NCBI GenBank assembly: GCA_942159475.1
Contig: OW804094.1
Coordinates: forward strand, 19,883,067 to 19,947,066
DNA length: 64,000 nt
DNA from: Sthenelais limicola
Taxonomy: Eukaryota > Annelida > Polychaeta > Phyllodocida > Sigalionidae
Direction of reading: 5' to 3'
In this document: piece after piece, positions 10,671-22,634 of the stretch
How positions within the stretch are numbered: position 1 is the stretch's first letter
Layout of the letters: each line of letters starts with the position of its first letter
The notes under the pieces: model-generated
Database searches by the model: none
What the model saw: the letters and a program-made list of their open reading frames with translations, nothing else
Told to the model about the DNA's origin: nothing
Position numbers and translations under genes: made by a program

Positions 10671-10832
10671 CAGAGATTACAAGCCAATTACTCCACAAAT
10701 TAATCATGTCTTCTCCATTGCAACACATTAGACTGCGTTACTTCTACTGTCTCGACCCAATTACATTGTATACCTTCATCTTACCATTTAGTATAGAGAT
10801 TTATTATAAACTATTATAGTCTTCAATTTCGT

Positions 10833-11074
10833 ATGTGGGTCAGATTTTCAGAAAATGTACAATTGGCAGCTCTACACATTTAGGACATTCTGCTAAATTT
10901 GGCTGAAAAATGATGAATACCGGGTGTATCAGAGTATATTTGGGATCGCACTCATTTGAAGTATCAGTTCTGTTATGATAAACTGCATTTTGAAACTCAT
11001 TTCTGTCTTAATGTGGGTTATTTGATATGATTGGTGAAGGCGAATTGTACATTTTCTGAAAATCCGACCCATAT
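10833..11074 (+). mobile_element. MITE, GGGTCAGATTTTC family, copy 6
   Basis: Left ATGTGGGTCAGATTTTCAG, right CTGAAAATCCGACCCATAT; about 242 bp. Termini are nearly perfect inverted repeats and the interior matches copies 3-5. Confidence 0.85.
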
Positions 11075-11493
11075 GTGTTACTGGGAGCAAAGATAATGTT
11101 TATAATTATTGTTTTCTTTAATTTTACATAACATATTGATAACCAGAAATAGGAACAAATACACAGTTTGTAGATGAAAAGTTTTGTAATCATCCCATCA
11201 TAATAGGCTGTACTAATCATGATAATTAGATCAATTAAAAGTGTATTGCCTCTATACTAATTGATCACGTATTGTTTGTTTCAATCCTATGTTATACTAC
11301 TATGTTTACCCAACTACCTGTCAGGTATTACACTCCACCGAGTTGCATTATTTCACTGTTTGGAATTACACTTATTATATATATGCCTAGTCCGTACTGT
11401 ACTGTGGCTGTATACGCATTTACTTACAAATGGTATAATGATAGTGCACATTGGCTTACGTTATGACTACCTAGTGATTAAACCTTATAATCT
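11075..11493 (+). other. Probable 5' region of the following LINE
   Basis: There is no recognisable ORF1. The sequence runs without an obvious boundary into the endonuclease ORF at 11494. Short open frames (11261-11497) are low-complexity and hydrophobic. The 5' end of the LINE cannot be fixed without another copy. Confidence 0.35.
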
Positions 11494-13280
11494 ATGAGTG
11501 ACAAAATCTATTGTACTTCCTATGATAAACTGACATATATCACTCCAAGTAAAGGTCGTAAGTATTTTTATTTAAATATCAGATCCATTCTGAACAAATG
11601 GACAGAGTTAGCCACAGATCTGGTTGATCTGGACTTTGATATCTTTATGTTCGGTGAAACCTGGCTTAATGAGAAAATATTAAGCAACAACATAGCATTA
11701 CCTGGCTATACCATAGAAAGACAAGAGAGGTTAAAAGGTATAGGAGGAGGCTTATGCACTTATATAAAAAATTCTATAACATATGACACTGACTCTCTCC
11801 TCTTGTGTTGTAACGAAGACATTGAATTACATTTATTATTAATTAAGAATGAAAATACAAAGAACCTTGTATTAATTAATTCATATAGGCCTCCTTCTGG
11901 ATCAGTACAGAACTTTACTGAACACCTATCTAGAATACTGCAGGAAATTAAGGTGAAATATGTAGGCGCAGAAATAGCAATTATGGGAGACATAAACATA
12001 GATGTTACACCCACACAATGTAATAAAAGGCATGTAGAAGAAATACAAAAACTACTGGACGAATACTACTTGCAAATGCCAATCACCAAACCAACACGAC
12101 TGGGTCTAAATGGTAAAACCACTATCCTTGATCACATATTGACTGATGTAAAATACATAAAAGAGTGTGGTGTGGTCAATTATAATCTCAGCGACCATAA
12201 CATAATTTACTTTGTAAAAAAGAAAGATCGAGCCCGCTATGAGAAATGTAATTTTAAAGCTAGATCTTACTCGAAGTTGACGCAAGAAAATATAAGAGAT
12301 GCAGTTTCAGATATACAGGATTGGAACGAGCTAAATACGGTTCAAAATCCCAATCAGGCATGGAAATTTATTTATACCCGGCTATTGAAAATCCTAAATT
12401 CACTCTGCCTGAAGAAAAATTATAGAGCAAAGAAGGTTAAACCAGAATGGTACACCAATGACATAATGAATTTGGCATATAACAGAGATTACTACTTTAA
12501 ACGTTACAGAAAAACCAAAAAGGAAGTCTTTCGAACAAGAGCTGTTGAATTCAGGAATAGAGCTACTAGTCAAATAAGACAAGCAAAAAGCAGGTATATT
12601 AAAAATTTGTTAGAAAGATATAAATACGATTATAAAAAATTCTGGCAGATCTTAAACATGTACCTCCCATTTAAGGGATCCAGTAAGATCATAAGCAGTA
12701 TTGTGAATCCTGAAAACCAACAAATGGTACATGCCAAAATGGTACCAGATATTTTAAATAAATAATTTGCGGAGATTGGTAAAAAAATTGCCCATACAAT
12801 GCCAGAGGTAGACCATACGATCAGTTCTACCTACATGCTAAATGATATGAATATGTATCTACCAATGGAAGGAACCCAATATATCCCCCTTAATTTAGAA
12901 ATATTTAATAAGCTTGTTGATGATCTGCACCCAAATAAATCATCGGGATGCGATGAAATCCCAATGAGGGCATATAAAATCTTTTTCAGGGTAATACAAA
13001 ACCAAATGATCTATGTGTTTAACCTCTCAGTGGATAAAGGCATAGTGCCTGAAATATGGAAAAGGCTACGGTAGTACCGCTACCCAAAAAGGGTAATCCA
13101 ACACATACTAATAATTTACGCCCCATCTCTTTAACTCGCGTTGCTAGTAAATTACTGGAAACTCATGTCAACAACCATATCCAGTCACTATTAGAATACT
13201 ACCATGTTATATCCAAATACCAAGGCGGGTTCAGGAAAAACTCCTCGACCTCAGAAACGATAAATCTATTATGTGATTAA
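11494..13280 (+). pseudogene. LINE ORF2 N-terminal part: APE endonuclease and RT fingers
   Basis: Starts at ATG 11494. Endonuclease landmarks: NIRSILNKW, GETWLNE (catalytic Glu), SYRPPSG, MGDINID (Asp/Asn), ILDHILTD and SDHNIIYF (His). A basic linker follows, with NKSSGCDEIP and LRPISLTRVASKLLE of the RT fingers. An in-frame TAA at 12763-12765 interrupts a frame that otherwise runs on to about 13060; a frameshift near 13060-13070 then moves to the frame of LPKKGN. Reading stops at 13280 where the palindromic insertion begins. The endonuclease cleaves target DNA to prime reverse transcription; this copy cannot make an RT. Confidence 0.8.
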
Positions 13281-13396
13281 TTTCTCGAGATTTTGTGTCT
13301 GAGGCATTTGCTTGAAAATAAACCCCGAGGCCCGGAGGGCCGAGGGGTTTATTTTCAAGCAAAAGCCGAAGACACAAAATCGAGGGAATTAATCAC
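13273..13396. repeat. 124-bp palindrome (hairpin 1)
   Basis: GTGATTAATTTCTCGAG...AAATAAACCCC is matched by GGGGTTTATTTTCAAGC...CGAGGGAATTAATCAC around a GC-rich apex (GAGGCCCGGAGGGCCGAGG). Arms are about 50 bp with few mismatches. The arm segment TTTTGTGTCTGAGGCATTT recurs at 32920, 47306 and 53352 at the starts of the array units. Confidence 0.9.
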
Positions 13397-13763
13397 TTTA
13401 ATAGCCGATTTTTGGATTCAATACTACTGTTTAAACACATATTAACAAATATTAGGCTTAAAAAAAGGTTGTAGATGTACTTACAGCATGATGAATTCCA
13501 ATAATTTAGCTCCTCCACTCGAACACATGGGTTACTATTTTACATCTGACATGGAAAGGACCGAGTCAAAAAGAGCCTTTATAACGTCCAAATTAGCATG
13601 TTTTACACATTGAAAACCAATACATTCGAATATTTGTTTTTTTTTACCTCTGTCAAACCAATATAACATATGTACACGTAATCATAACTTCAGAATGTCG
13701 TTTACGTCAGCCGCACTCTCCGTTCCAGAAACAAACGAAGCTTCCAGTTTTGCATGGAACCAA

Positions 13764-14285
13764 GCATCAGACTTCCGGTTTACGAATGCCGTATCCGTGT
13801 GTCTAGGGACTTAAAAAAGAAAGAAATAAAAGATTTGAATCGGTAGAAATGTTTTAAATATTGTTTTAAGCCGATAGCGAAGTTTTCCTCTATGGAAATC
13901 AAGTAATAAATGAATGGCGACTTCAGAAACCATGTGTTTACACGCCCGCAAGTTTGCACGCTTTAGTCAAAACCTATATGGTAACGCGACGGCTGGCAGA
14001 ATGAACATCCAGGTACAACAGCCAATCAGAGGTGCGTATTTACTTATGTTTATGTTCAGCGAGCCGGCCTGTTTTCGCAAGGATCCGCTGCTTGCCATCC
14101 AAAGCAGAGGAGACTTCCGGTTCTCGAATGCCGTGTTGCGTGTGTCTAAATAAATAAAAGAAATAAAATAAAAGATTTGAATCGGTAGAAATGTTTTAAA
14201 TGTTGTTTGAGTCCGATAGCGAAGATTTAGTCTACGGAAATCTAGTATTCAATGAATGGCGATTTCAGAACCCATACGTGCGACC
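13764..14285 (+). repeat. Direct repeat pair, about 340 bp apart
   Basis: 13764-13935 and 14103-14285 share ACTTCCGGTT, CGAATGCCGT, AAAAGATTTGAATCGGTAG, the GATAGCGAAG stretch and AATGAATGGCGA, about 85% identical by eye. The blocks look like a tandem duplication whose intervening sequence has diverged or been inserted. Confidence 0.75.
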
Positions 14286-15015
14286 GGAAGAGATGGGGAG
14301 ACCCTTCGGCATAGCCACTCATGTGCACATTGACTTGGCGTTGCATTGTGTACGGTAGTCTATATAGCGCACGGAGGATTTCATTCGAAAGTCACCCACA
14401 CGGCAACAAACCGGAGCTTGCACGATGTCTACTGTCGTCACGTGTCGAGGCCTAGGTTGTGATTACTTGGATTATTCCCTATTTCGTTGCTTACCACCAT
14501 TCAGCAAGCGGATCATGCTAAGAACAAGGATATTTGGAACATTATCGGTGATTTTGGAGCTATTGGGAGTGATATTTAGGCAGTTGGACAGAGCCTGGAT
14601 GGTTTCGTCTGAGTGTCACTGGGAGACAGCCATTGTCACAACATCGCTTGCACGATGTCTATCGTCGTCACGTTATGGCGAACCCTATGCCCTAAAAACT
14701 TAAAAATGGCTAATATTTCCATCGGAAACAGTGGAGGAATGACTTTAATGTGACCAGGACTTTATACACGTTCAAAAATGAACGCGGAATCGACGACAAA
14801 CAACTAGTTGATGAGGTAAGTTTGAGCGGAAACGCCGACTGGGGTTTATTTTAACTACATCCGCAAAATAATTCTACATCCGAAAAATAAACCCCTGAAT
14901 CCGAAAACTTTTTTATTTCTGAATGTTATTCTAACAAAATGCAGTCTGGTCTCAAAGCCTCTGAGATCAGATCAGATAAGAGTGCTGTGAAATAGAGAAC
15001 ATTCATATAGACACA

Positions 15016-15208
<193 letters not shown>

Positions 15209-15799
15209 ACCTCTCTCCGAAAAAAAGAAAAATAACTTGTAAATTGTATGAGCAATTTAGCAAACGTTATGAAACTATATATGATATTAAATTAATTTGT
15301 ATAATATCCTGTTATTTGATGAGAAGTACAACTCGTCAACACAAAGGTGAGAATGTTAATGGATCCCTGTACTGGCGTCTATTAAAAAAAGATGCAATCT
15401 TCTGTTGCTTTTGATTTATCATTATACTAATGTACTGAGTTCCTGTACTAGAACGCACTCTGAATATAGACAGATTGTTGTTGTACATTGTACTTAACAA
15501 GATTATCATTGTTTATGCTAGTGTTAATGAAATGACCATGTTGGGTTCCTGTATTCAAATTCAATCGAAAAACACATTTTCATAGGAGAATAAGTGCTAT
15601 GGTTATTTCCGATATTCTCTGATTCATTTTGCCTATTAACCGTATTATGTATTATTGTGTATTAGTCCCTCCCTATAGAAACGTTGCCTCTATCAGGGGA
15701 GCAGCTGGAAGATCTGGGAGGTTCCAAAATGGTTTCCCAGAAGTCTGCCAACCTATTTATCACTTTAAACTCTTTTTTAATAAATAAAAGATTGCTCTT

Positions 15800-15837
15800 T
15801 CCATCTATCTATCCATCTATCTATCTATCTACCTATG
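15800..15837 (+). repeat. (CTAT)n microsatellite
   Basis: Imperfect CTAT/CCAT repeats directly after AATAAAAGATTGCTCTTTC. The arrangement (AATAAAAGATT plus a pyrimidine-rich tetranucleotide) resembles a small retroelement tail. Confidence 0.8.
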
Positions 15838-16206
15838 TCAGTGATTGGACACCTACTGCCTTGATGGATTTTCTGGACCAGGATTATGCAAAACTACTTG
15901 CAAATCTGTAACTACCAAGTATTTCACCCTCAAGATCTATTTGTAGGAACGTTCTCATTTTGGGGTATCTAATAACATTAATAAAACCAATGGGAATAAA
16001 CTTGTTTATAGAACCAAACAACTTTGTCTCCTCACCATTCATCCCTCTCCACCCTCCTGTCACCAATAACACAAAACCACAACTACCCCTACCCACCCTT
16101 TGATATCCAACACCACCCCACAGATAAGGAACCACATACCCGGTAACCGGGGTACTGATACTTTTACGATTGGGAGCAAGCTGTGATACAGTCGTGGGAT
16201 AAATTA

Positions 16207-16322
16207 ATTAATTTATGAGAAGGGCTCATAAATCGAGGGTGAATCGCTGTTATATACGCACTCCTACCGTCGTGCGTATATATGCGATCACCCACGATTA
16301 TTCACCCTTCTCATACATTAAT
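16207..16322. repeat. 116-bp palindrome (hairpin 2)
   Basis: ATTAATTTATGAGAAGGG...ATATACGCAC pairs with GTGCGTATATATGCGATC...CCCTTCTCATACATTAAT around the loop TCCTACCGTC. Arms are about 50 bp with small mismatches. Like hairpin 1 it is framed by ATTAAT. Confidence 0.88.
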
Positions 16323-17100
16323 CAATACTGGTGACATGCTCCTTTTCGCAGATGACATTGTATTAATTAACTCAAACTCCAATAAGATCGATCTAATGGC
16401 ACAGTGCCAAGAGGATAGTATGAGCATAGCCAACTGGAGTCTGGTAAACAAATTATCCATAAGCCTACCAAAAACCAAATCGATGTATATACCTTACTTA
16501 CAGAAAAATGCTACAAACAACCCAAACACTCATATTGCTATCTATAATACCCCGATCGATTGGGTAAAGTCATTCACTTACTTAGGCTTAACAATCGACA
16601 ACAGACTCAAGTTTGAGGACATGGCTAATGGGATTATAAATAAGGCCAACTCAAGGATGTACAATATTTATATAAACAGACATGCCCTAAACATCCATAC
16701 AAGGATGTTACTGGTGAAGTTGATGTTCCTAAGTCACCTGGACTACACAAATGTATGTTACTTAAATTGTACTAAAGGGACGTTACAACGGGCGCAAACC
16801 CTACAGAATAAGGCCCTGAAATTTGCGTTAAAGAAGCCACGTTATTACAACACAAATATGTTACATGCCGAAAGCAAAACTATGTCTGTCAACGAAAGAA
16901 TGTATTTTAACTTATTAAAATTTTTTGAGTTAACTCGTCCCTCTGACAATCGATATCAAAAGTCATTGGCATACACAGGTATCCGTATGTGGAACGACCT
17001 GAACCCAACTTATGAAACCATTAACGATAAGCTAATATTCAAAACCTCTATTAAAACAGCCATTCCTAATAAGGTTATCCAACCTGATGACTACCTATAA
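16320..17100 (+). pseudogene. LINE ORF2 C-terminal part: RT palm FADD and C-terminal domain
   Basis: Resumes just before MLLFADDIVL (RT catalytic box), continues with SLVNKLSISLPKTKSM and FTYLGLTIDNRLKF, then the Cys/His-containing C-terminal domain with LQNKALKFAL and ending RMWNDLNPTYETI...DDYL. TAA is at 17098-17100. The frame is open throughout. The missing RT segment (the DFxKAFD and GVPQGS blocks) was lost at the insertion, so no active enzyme can be made. Confidence 0.8.
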
Positions 17101-17569
17101 AATAGGCACATTGCCTAACTACTATTATTATTATTACTTCCTACATATCACTCCCCTTGTACCCGGCTACTTTGAATAGGCATATTGCCTAAATATTGTA
17201 AATTCAATCGCTCTCATTGTACTGTATTACTACGGTATTTATTTCCAAATACAAATTTACTTAGAAATAAGTATACCATATTGATCGACTGCACACCACT
17301 CTACTCCATGTGTACCTACTACGTTTCCATTTTTTTCTTATCTTAAATATCACCTCATCTCATCTCATTATCCCATCAATCTATAGAATAGTCTGTTCGT
17401 AACACTTTAATAGACATTCAGCTCTTGATGTTATTATTGAAACTGAACGCTAACAAATTCAGGACCTGGCGGAATATAGGACCCCACCCTAGCCAGTACA
17501 AAGTTGAATAGATGGCACATGCCACTGTTTACACCTGAATAAAGAAATGTGCAAAAAAAAAAAAAAAAA
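17101..17569 (+). other. LINE 3' UTR with two GGCA/TGCC hairpins and poly(A)
   Basis: ATAGGCACATTGCCTA directly after the stop codon and ATAGGCATATTGCCTA about 75 bp later are short stem-loops. The UTR ends AATAAAGAAATGTGC then A18. Repeated stem-loops near LINE 3' ends can act as RT recognition sites; that role here is inference. Confidence 0.6.
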
Positions 17570-19116
17570 CTGTTTACTGTTTACTGTCACACTCATTAGA
17601 CTGATACATGTGGTAATATTGAAGCACCCAGGGCAGGCATTGGAGAGAGCAGGAAATAAATTACTTGATTGATTCTGGCGATATCATAGCCTAGCAACCA
17701 GTATCATAATGTTGGTTCCTAGTTATTAACCATAGTTGAGCGGTGTTTTCCTTTAACTGTTATAGAAATGAAAACCAACCCCTTGGACTGAGCATGCAAT
17801 ATGTAGTTTTAATCATCTGAATAAAAACCTGGTTACGAAAACAATCACTAACAGTGAAATATCTATATTGTATTTAATTGATTTATTTAGCTAGAACATT
17901 ATGTGAAACACTTTATTCTCAGTTGGAGCTAATCAGAAACAATATCATTACAGATTTACAGATTTTTTACAAAAGTCAACATGAATGCTACCACAAATAA
18001 CATCAGAGTTTAAATGTTCATTGAGTACCGAAAAAAAATCAAAATCAAAAAGGAAACATTTTTTTAAGAATAAATGCAGGATGCAGAGCATCAACTGACT
18101 ATACTACAAAAAACTTTTTTAGGCATCTACACAATATTATCATGATAATCCAAGAAAAAAAATTCATCGGTAATTTCATTGGTACATCAGTTAACAGACA
18201 TTCAGTCATTCACCCATTTGGTGGGTTGTACCAGTCTAGCAGGGCAAGAAAAAAGTTAATCAATAATCCTAATTGATCTTGAGATTTAAGGTTTACAAAT
18301 GGGGAAGTTTTTGTCCGTCACCGTCCATGACCGCTCCCGTCACCGTCTGTGACAGCTTTTCTTCACTGATTTTCATAATGATCCTATAGCAGTAGGTCGG
18401 ATTCCCATATATCATTCGAAAGGGCTTTCATTCTTCTTTGGGATCATGTTATTTTTTAATTCTTTTATTGTTCTAATGATGAATGAAATGACTACAAATA
18501 TTTTTGTGATCATCACCTTCCATGACGCAATGTATTTAAGGGGATATTTCCAACAATTGTCATACCTAAGATGCACAGTTTCAGGGTCTGATATGGGGCA
18601 CCTATACTAGATATTTTATTTCATTTCAATAACCTTTCCAAAAATACCCATTTGGAACCGTTTCATGAGAATCGACCATATGCAAGGAAAAATACAGTCA
18701 AGGAATACACAAGTGAATCATTATGACCCCTATGCAAGAGAAGCCAAGAAATAATAGAAAATACAGGTCAGGATATTTCCCCAAGCCAAGCAGGTACCCA
18801 GTCCTGTACAAGGGCAGTCTACAAGAGAATTGTTCTGAATTGCCTGTGACCTTTTTGAGTTTTGTTGGTTCACCATATCAATAGGTATGTCACCATGATC
18901 TAAAGCCAGCAATATATATGTTTTATGAACTAAAATAGCAATTTCTTTTGATACAAAATGCCTAATCAGACATAATATCCTGCAAAAAAGATTGACTCTG
19001 CAACTAAAAGAGAAATAGAAGATTAGACATAATATTTTATATAATTTTAGCTCAGGCGGTAGATTAAAAATTAGCGTTTAGAACAAGTGATAGAAGGCTT
19101 AAAAATGGTGATACTT
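17570..19116. other. Unit A left part: decayed alpha-gene surroundings, no exon
   Basis: Aligns with 34187-36180 of unit B, which there contains alpha exon 2. In unit A the sequence jumps from GATTGACTCTG (18990s) directly to CAACTAAAAGAGAAATAGAAG, removing the roughly 770 bp that hold exon 2 (35610-36074 in unit B). There is no coding frame left. A short tRNA D-arm-like stretch (TAGCTCAGGCGGTAGA) is at about 19049. Confidence 0.7.
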
Positions 19117-20824
19117 CATTTTTTTTTTTAAATAAATTTTATTGCGTAAACATTTTCAGGCGAACCCAATAATCTCATGATACACAGTTCAAAAATTACA
19201 TAGTTATTCCTTTATATATTTTAGTTATTTTAACGTTTTAACTTCATTGTAATTACATAGCAGGAGGACATACGCATGTTTATTTACTCCCGGCAGATCA
19301 AGTTCATTCTAGATATACACAATTTCATGTTATCATTCAATTAACTACTAATATTTTTGAGTTTTTTTGTTTTTCGACCATACAGAATTTGAATAAAAGT
19401 ACACATAGGCATAAAAAACAGATCATGCATCAAGTTATATTTGTCTCCGAAATTAGAGATTTTCCTGTCTTATTACAGGAGGTTCCTTATAATAAAAGGA
19501 CATGTATCAAACAATTTCAATTTCACAAGTACATTTCAATCAATTTGTGTCCGTTCAGGCCCCTCGTTGACCAGAACAAGGACAATTTCTGAAAATCACG
19601 CTTATAAAGATTCGAGACCTGGATATGATAGGATAGGATCGAGATAGGATGTGCGTTTTTAATATTTTACGCGCCATCTTGATTGTAATATAGCCCCTGA
19701 TTTTTCTAAATTGAGTCATTTTGTATAATACTGAGATTTTCAGTTTGTTCATATGATCATTCATGCTTATCAGTCGATCTATTTTGAACCCTAAGTATCT
19801 TACTGTCTTACTGTTTGTAATTTCAGAACCATTTATATAGATCTTTCTTAGTTGGTTGAAATTGATCTTTTTTAGAGATGCTCTTGTGCCAATAATTTGA
19901 AGCTGGGATTTCTTCCCATTCAGTAAAAGGCCATTCGCCTTCATCCAATTATTTATTGTTGAGGCTGCGTTTTGACATATGGTTAGACAGTCGTCTAGAT
20001 TAGGACCCGTTACTGTTAAGGCAGTATCATCTGCGTAAAGTGAGATATTTAGGTCATTATTTCCATGATCAACAGTATCTATACATGAGGGGAGGTCATT
20101 AATGTATATAAGAAAAATTAAGGGTCCCAGATGACTCCCTTGGGGCACACCTCCATTTATCAATTTTGTATCAGAGATAAATCCATTCAGTACCGTTTGT
20201 TGTTGTCTGTTTTGAAGGTAATTCTCTATAATCCTGATCAATTTAGGATGAATCTGATAAAAAGATAATTTTCGTCTAAGAACTCGATGGTCAATACTGT
20301 TGAAAGCTTTGGATATGTCATAGTAGCAGGCTGTGGTACATTCACCTCTATCCAGACCCTTAACTACGGGGGTGAGGAAGTCGAATAAACTAATATTAGT
20401 TGAGTGACCCGCTCTAAAACCTCCTTGCTTCTCAGAGAATAAGTTATTGCCCTCCATATGTTCAACCAAAGATTTACATATAATTCTTTCGATGAGTTTA
20501 GACATTATCGGGACGATAGCTATCGGTCTCAAATTGGTAAATAGTTTAGTATTGCCGTCCTTCGGGATAGGTTTTACTTGGTAGCATTTCCATTCCCCAG
20601 GTATGACTCCTAATTCAATGCACTTTTTTAGCAAGATAGTGATCAAGGGGCACAATTTTAGGAGAAATGATTTTAAGATTCTGCTATCCACCCACTCGAA
20701 TCCGCTACTCTTACCTACATCAATATCACCAATCAGATTATATACATTTGTTTCAGTAATATAGGTAGTGCTAGTAAACAAAAGGTTAGGTTCATCACCC
20801 AAGAATTCTTCAAACTCTGGGAAT
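19117..20824 (-). mobile_element. 5'-truncated LINE inserted in unit A only
   Basis: The poly(A) end is at the left (T10 at about 19119-19130, with AATAAA reading on the minus strand). In unit B the same place reads GATACTTCATTAATCTATATC without interruption (about 36176-36196), an empty site. The right end reads ...GAATCTAATCTATATC. The insertion is therefore younger than the A/B duplication, or was lost from B, which is less likely. Confidence 0.85.
19555..20802 (-). CDS. LINE reverse transcriptase (5'-truncated copy)
   Basis: A long open minus-strand frame of about 415 codons. RT landmarks in order: GKSSGFEWVDSRIL, LRPIAIVPIMSKLIERI, KQGGFRAGHST, YYDISKAFNSIDHRVL (first catalytic Asp), GGVPQGSHLGPLIFLIYIND, SLYADDTAL (catalytic Asp pair) and VRYLGFKIDRL. 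It continues into RKILKTHIL before drifting. The apparent start codon is internal to an element truncated upstream of the fingers. The endonuclease is missing, so it cannot move alone. It is clearly different from the LINE at 11.5 kb (YADD rather than FADD). Confidence 0.8.
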   Translation of the reverse strand: MGDEPNLLFTSTTYITETNVYNLIGDIDVGKSSGFEWVDSRILKSFLLKLCPLITILLKKCIELGVIPGEWKCYQVKPIPKDGNTKLFTNLRPIAIVPIMSKLIERIICKSLVEHMEGNNLFSEKQGGFRAGHSTNISLFDFLTPVVKGLDRGECTTACYYDISKAFNSIDHRVLRRKLSFYQIHPKLIRIIENYLQNRQQQTVLNGFISDTKLINGGVPQGSHLGPLIFLIYINDLPSCIDTVDHGNNDLNISLYADDTALTVTGPNLDDCLTICQNAASTINNWMKANGLLLNGKKSQLQIIGTRASLKKINFNQLRKIYINGSEITNSKTVRYLGFKIDRLISMNDHMNKLKISVLYKMTQFRKIRGYITIKMARKILKTHILSRSYPIISRSRIFISVIFRNCPCSGQRGA

Positions 20825-20894
20825 CTAATCTATATCATAGGATTGCATCATATGGTGGTTTATAATGGTGTACATTAAACTATACTAATGTTAC

Positions 20895-20920
20895 CTGGTC
20901 TTTCTGTACATGAATTCCAT
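20895..20920 (-). pseudogene. Relic exon 1 of the lost alpha gene in unit A
   Basis: ATG GAA TTC ATG TAC AGA AAG ACC AG followed by GTAAC, the same 26-nt first coding exon and donor as in the alpha genes of units B and C. No exon 2 follows downstream (minus strand), because that segment was deleted. It is the remains of a dead paralogue. Confidence 0.75.
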
Positions 20921-21116
20921 TGTAGCACTTCAGTGCACAGTTCATGAAATACACCAAATAATGCATAAGAAACAAATTCTAACCAATTTAAGCCATAGAT
21001 AGTCATAATGTTTCTCTTCACATGAGGAAATTGCTCCAAATAATGTCAAGTTAGGTAAGGAGCCTGAATGACTTCTAGAGCTATATAAACTTATATATAG
21101 CTATATATATATACAT

Positions 21117-21660
21117 ATGGACTATAGAGCTAATTGGAGGACCAAACTGACAGAAGACTTGCACAGAGCTAGAAAGGTCAGAAATTTATGTAATAGGTCT
21201 GTTAAAACAGCAAAATCAACATACTATAGGGATATCCTAACTTCAAACAAAGAGGACTCTAAAAAATGTTGGCAAACTATGAAGAAATTGAAAATAAGGA
21301 AAAAGAAAGAAATATACTCTATTCATGATAAAAATGGGATCCTTCAGCAAATATGCTGCTGTAGCCTTGATAAGTTCTACTGTAACATAGGTAAAAATCT
21401 TCTGAGAATGTATCTCATGTAGATTACACAAAAATCATAAAAACGTGCAAAACCCTAATAACACTCTAACAGTAGATAATGAATACTTTGATGAGATTAT
21501 AGCCACCAATCCCCTCTGGCTAATATTACTTACATTTGTCATCAGAGGAAGGTTGATCACCTGAAGAAGGGCAAAACAGGCCCAAAAGCTAGTGGAATAA
21601 AAACCGAATCAAACATCACTATTTGGGATTTTTTCCCAACCTTTCTAGGAACCAAAAGAT
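21117..21660 (+). mobile_element. Old LINE fragment between the alpha and beta starts, unit A
   Basis: Encodes linker-type sequence (ARKVRNLCNRSVKTAKSTYY, then CWQTMKKLKIRKKKEI) followed by 3' UTR-like DNA ending CCTGAAGAAGGGCAAAACAGG and AATAAA. The same insertion is in units B (36451-37000), D (53860-54920) and E. D and E retain an RT piece that A and B have lost. Unit C lacks it. Confidence 0.7.
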
Positions 21661-22284
21661 AACTACCCGGGATTCGCATTTTAAAAGCAGCGACCATACA
21701 ACTTTGTTAGATCAGAGAAAGTAAACAACTAATATATGCATAGGTTCTCCACCATTTGATATAGTCGTCTTTCTATATTTTAGAATATTGTGGTAGAGCT
21801 TGTTGTAAGTCTTGGCAAAAGAGACGAGCAGGATAATGGGTTTTAAAGTGAATTATGTCCTTTCAAAGCATGCATATTTGGATTATCGTGAAAATAAAAC
21901 CCAATAATCACAAAGTGAAAATAAAACCCAATAATCACGAAACTCTGGGATTTTTACTACACCCACAAGTTAACTAGAAAGAAAACAACCCCCATAAACG
22001 AAGCCATAAATGACTGCCCTCCCCCATTCCATATTTATATCATTTCTATAACATTTGATATCCAATATTATAGTCTTACACCCTGCAACAGAGTGAAATC
22101 CGACATATGTATAGCGTCGTAGATATACCATGTGTGAATTTAGGCATATTCTTTTAGAGACTTCCTATTGGCTAATGCCCAATGGTCTGTTTGTAGATGA
22201 ATGGTTCTGTTATCATCCCACCATATCAAGGTGTACTGACCACCACAAGTAACTCAATTAAAGGTGTATGTCCTCTATACCAAG

Positions 22285-22376
22285 ACTACTACATTACTGA
22301 AGAAAAAGTACATTAGATGAAATGAAACATGAACTACATTACTGAAGAAAAAGTACATTAGATGAAATGAAACATG
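22285..22376 (+). repeat. 46-bp tandem duplication specific to unit A
   Basis: ACTACATTACTGAAGAAAAAGTACATTAGATGAAATGAAACATGA is present twice in tandem; units B, D and E have it once. Confidence 0.85.
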
Positions 22377-22634
22377 ACCACTATCCTTGGTTTATGGCAA
22401 AGTGAGACAGGTGAGTTAGTAGAAGGCTCATTTTATTGGTTCAACTGTCTAGTGTAAAACCCACCTAGCAATAGGGGGTGGATCCTGATCTTTTGCTTAC
22501 CATATAACTTAGCCATTTGCCTGTCTCACTGTCTACTGTGCTCAGGAATTAGCTAAGACCTTCTAAATACTCTGCAACAACTCCATCCTAATGATCCATA
22601 CATCTTGGACATTTGTGAGTGTTGAAGTACTGTC

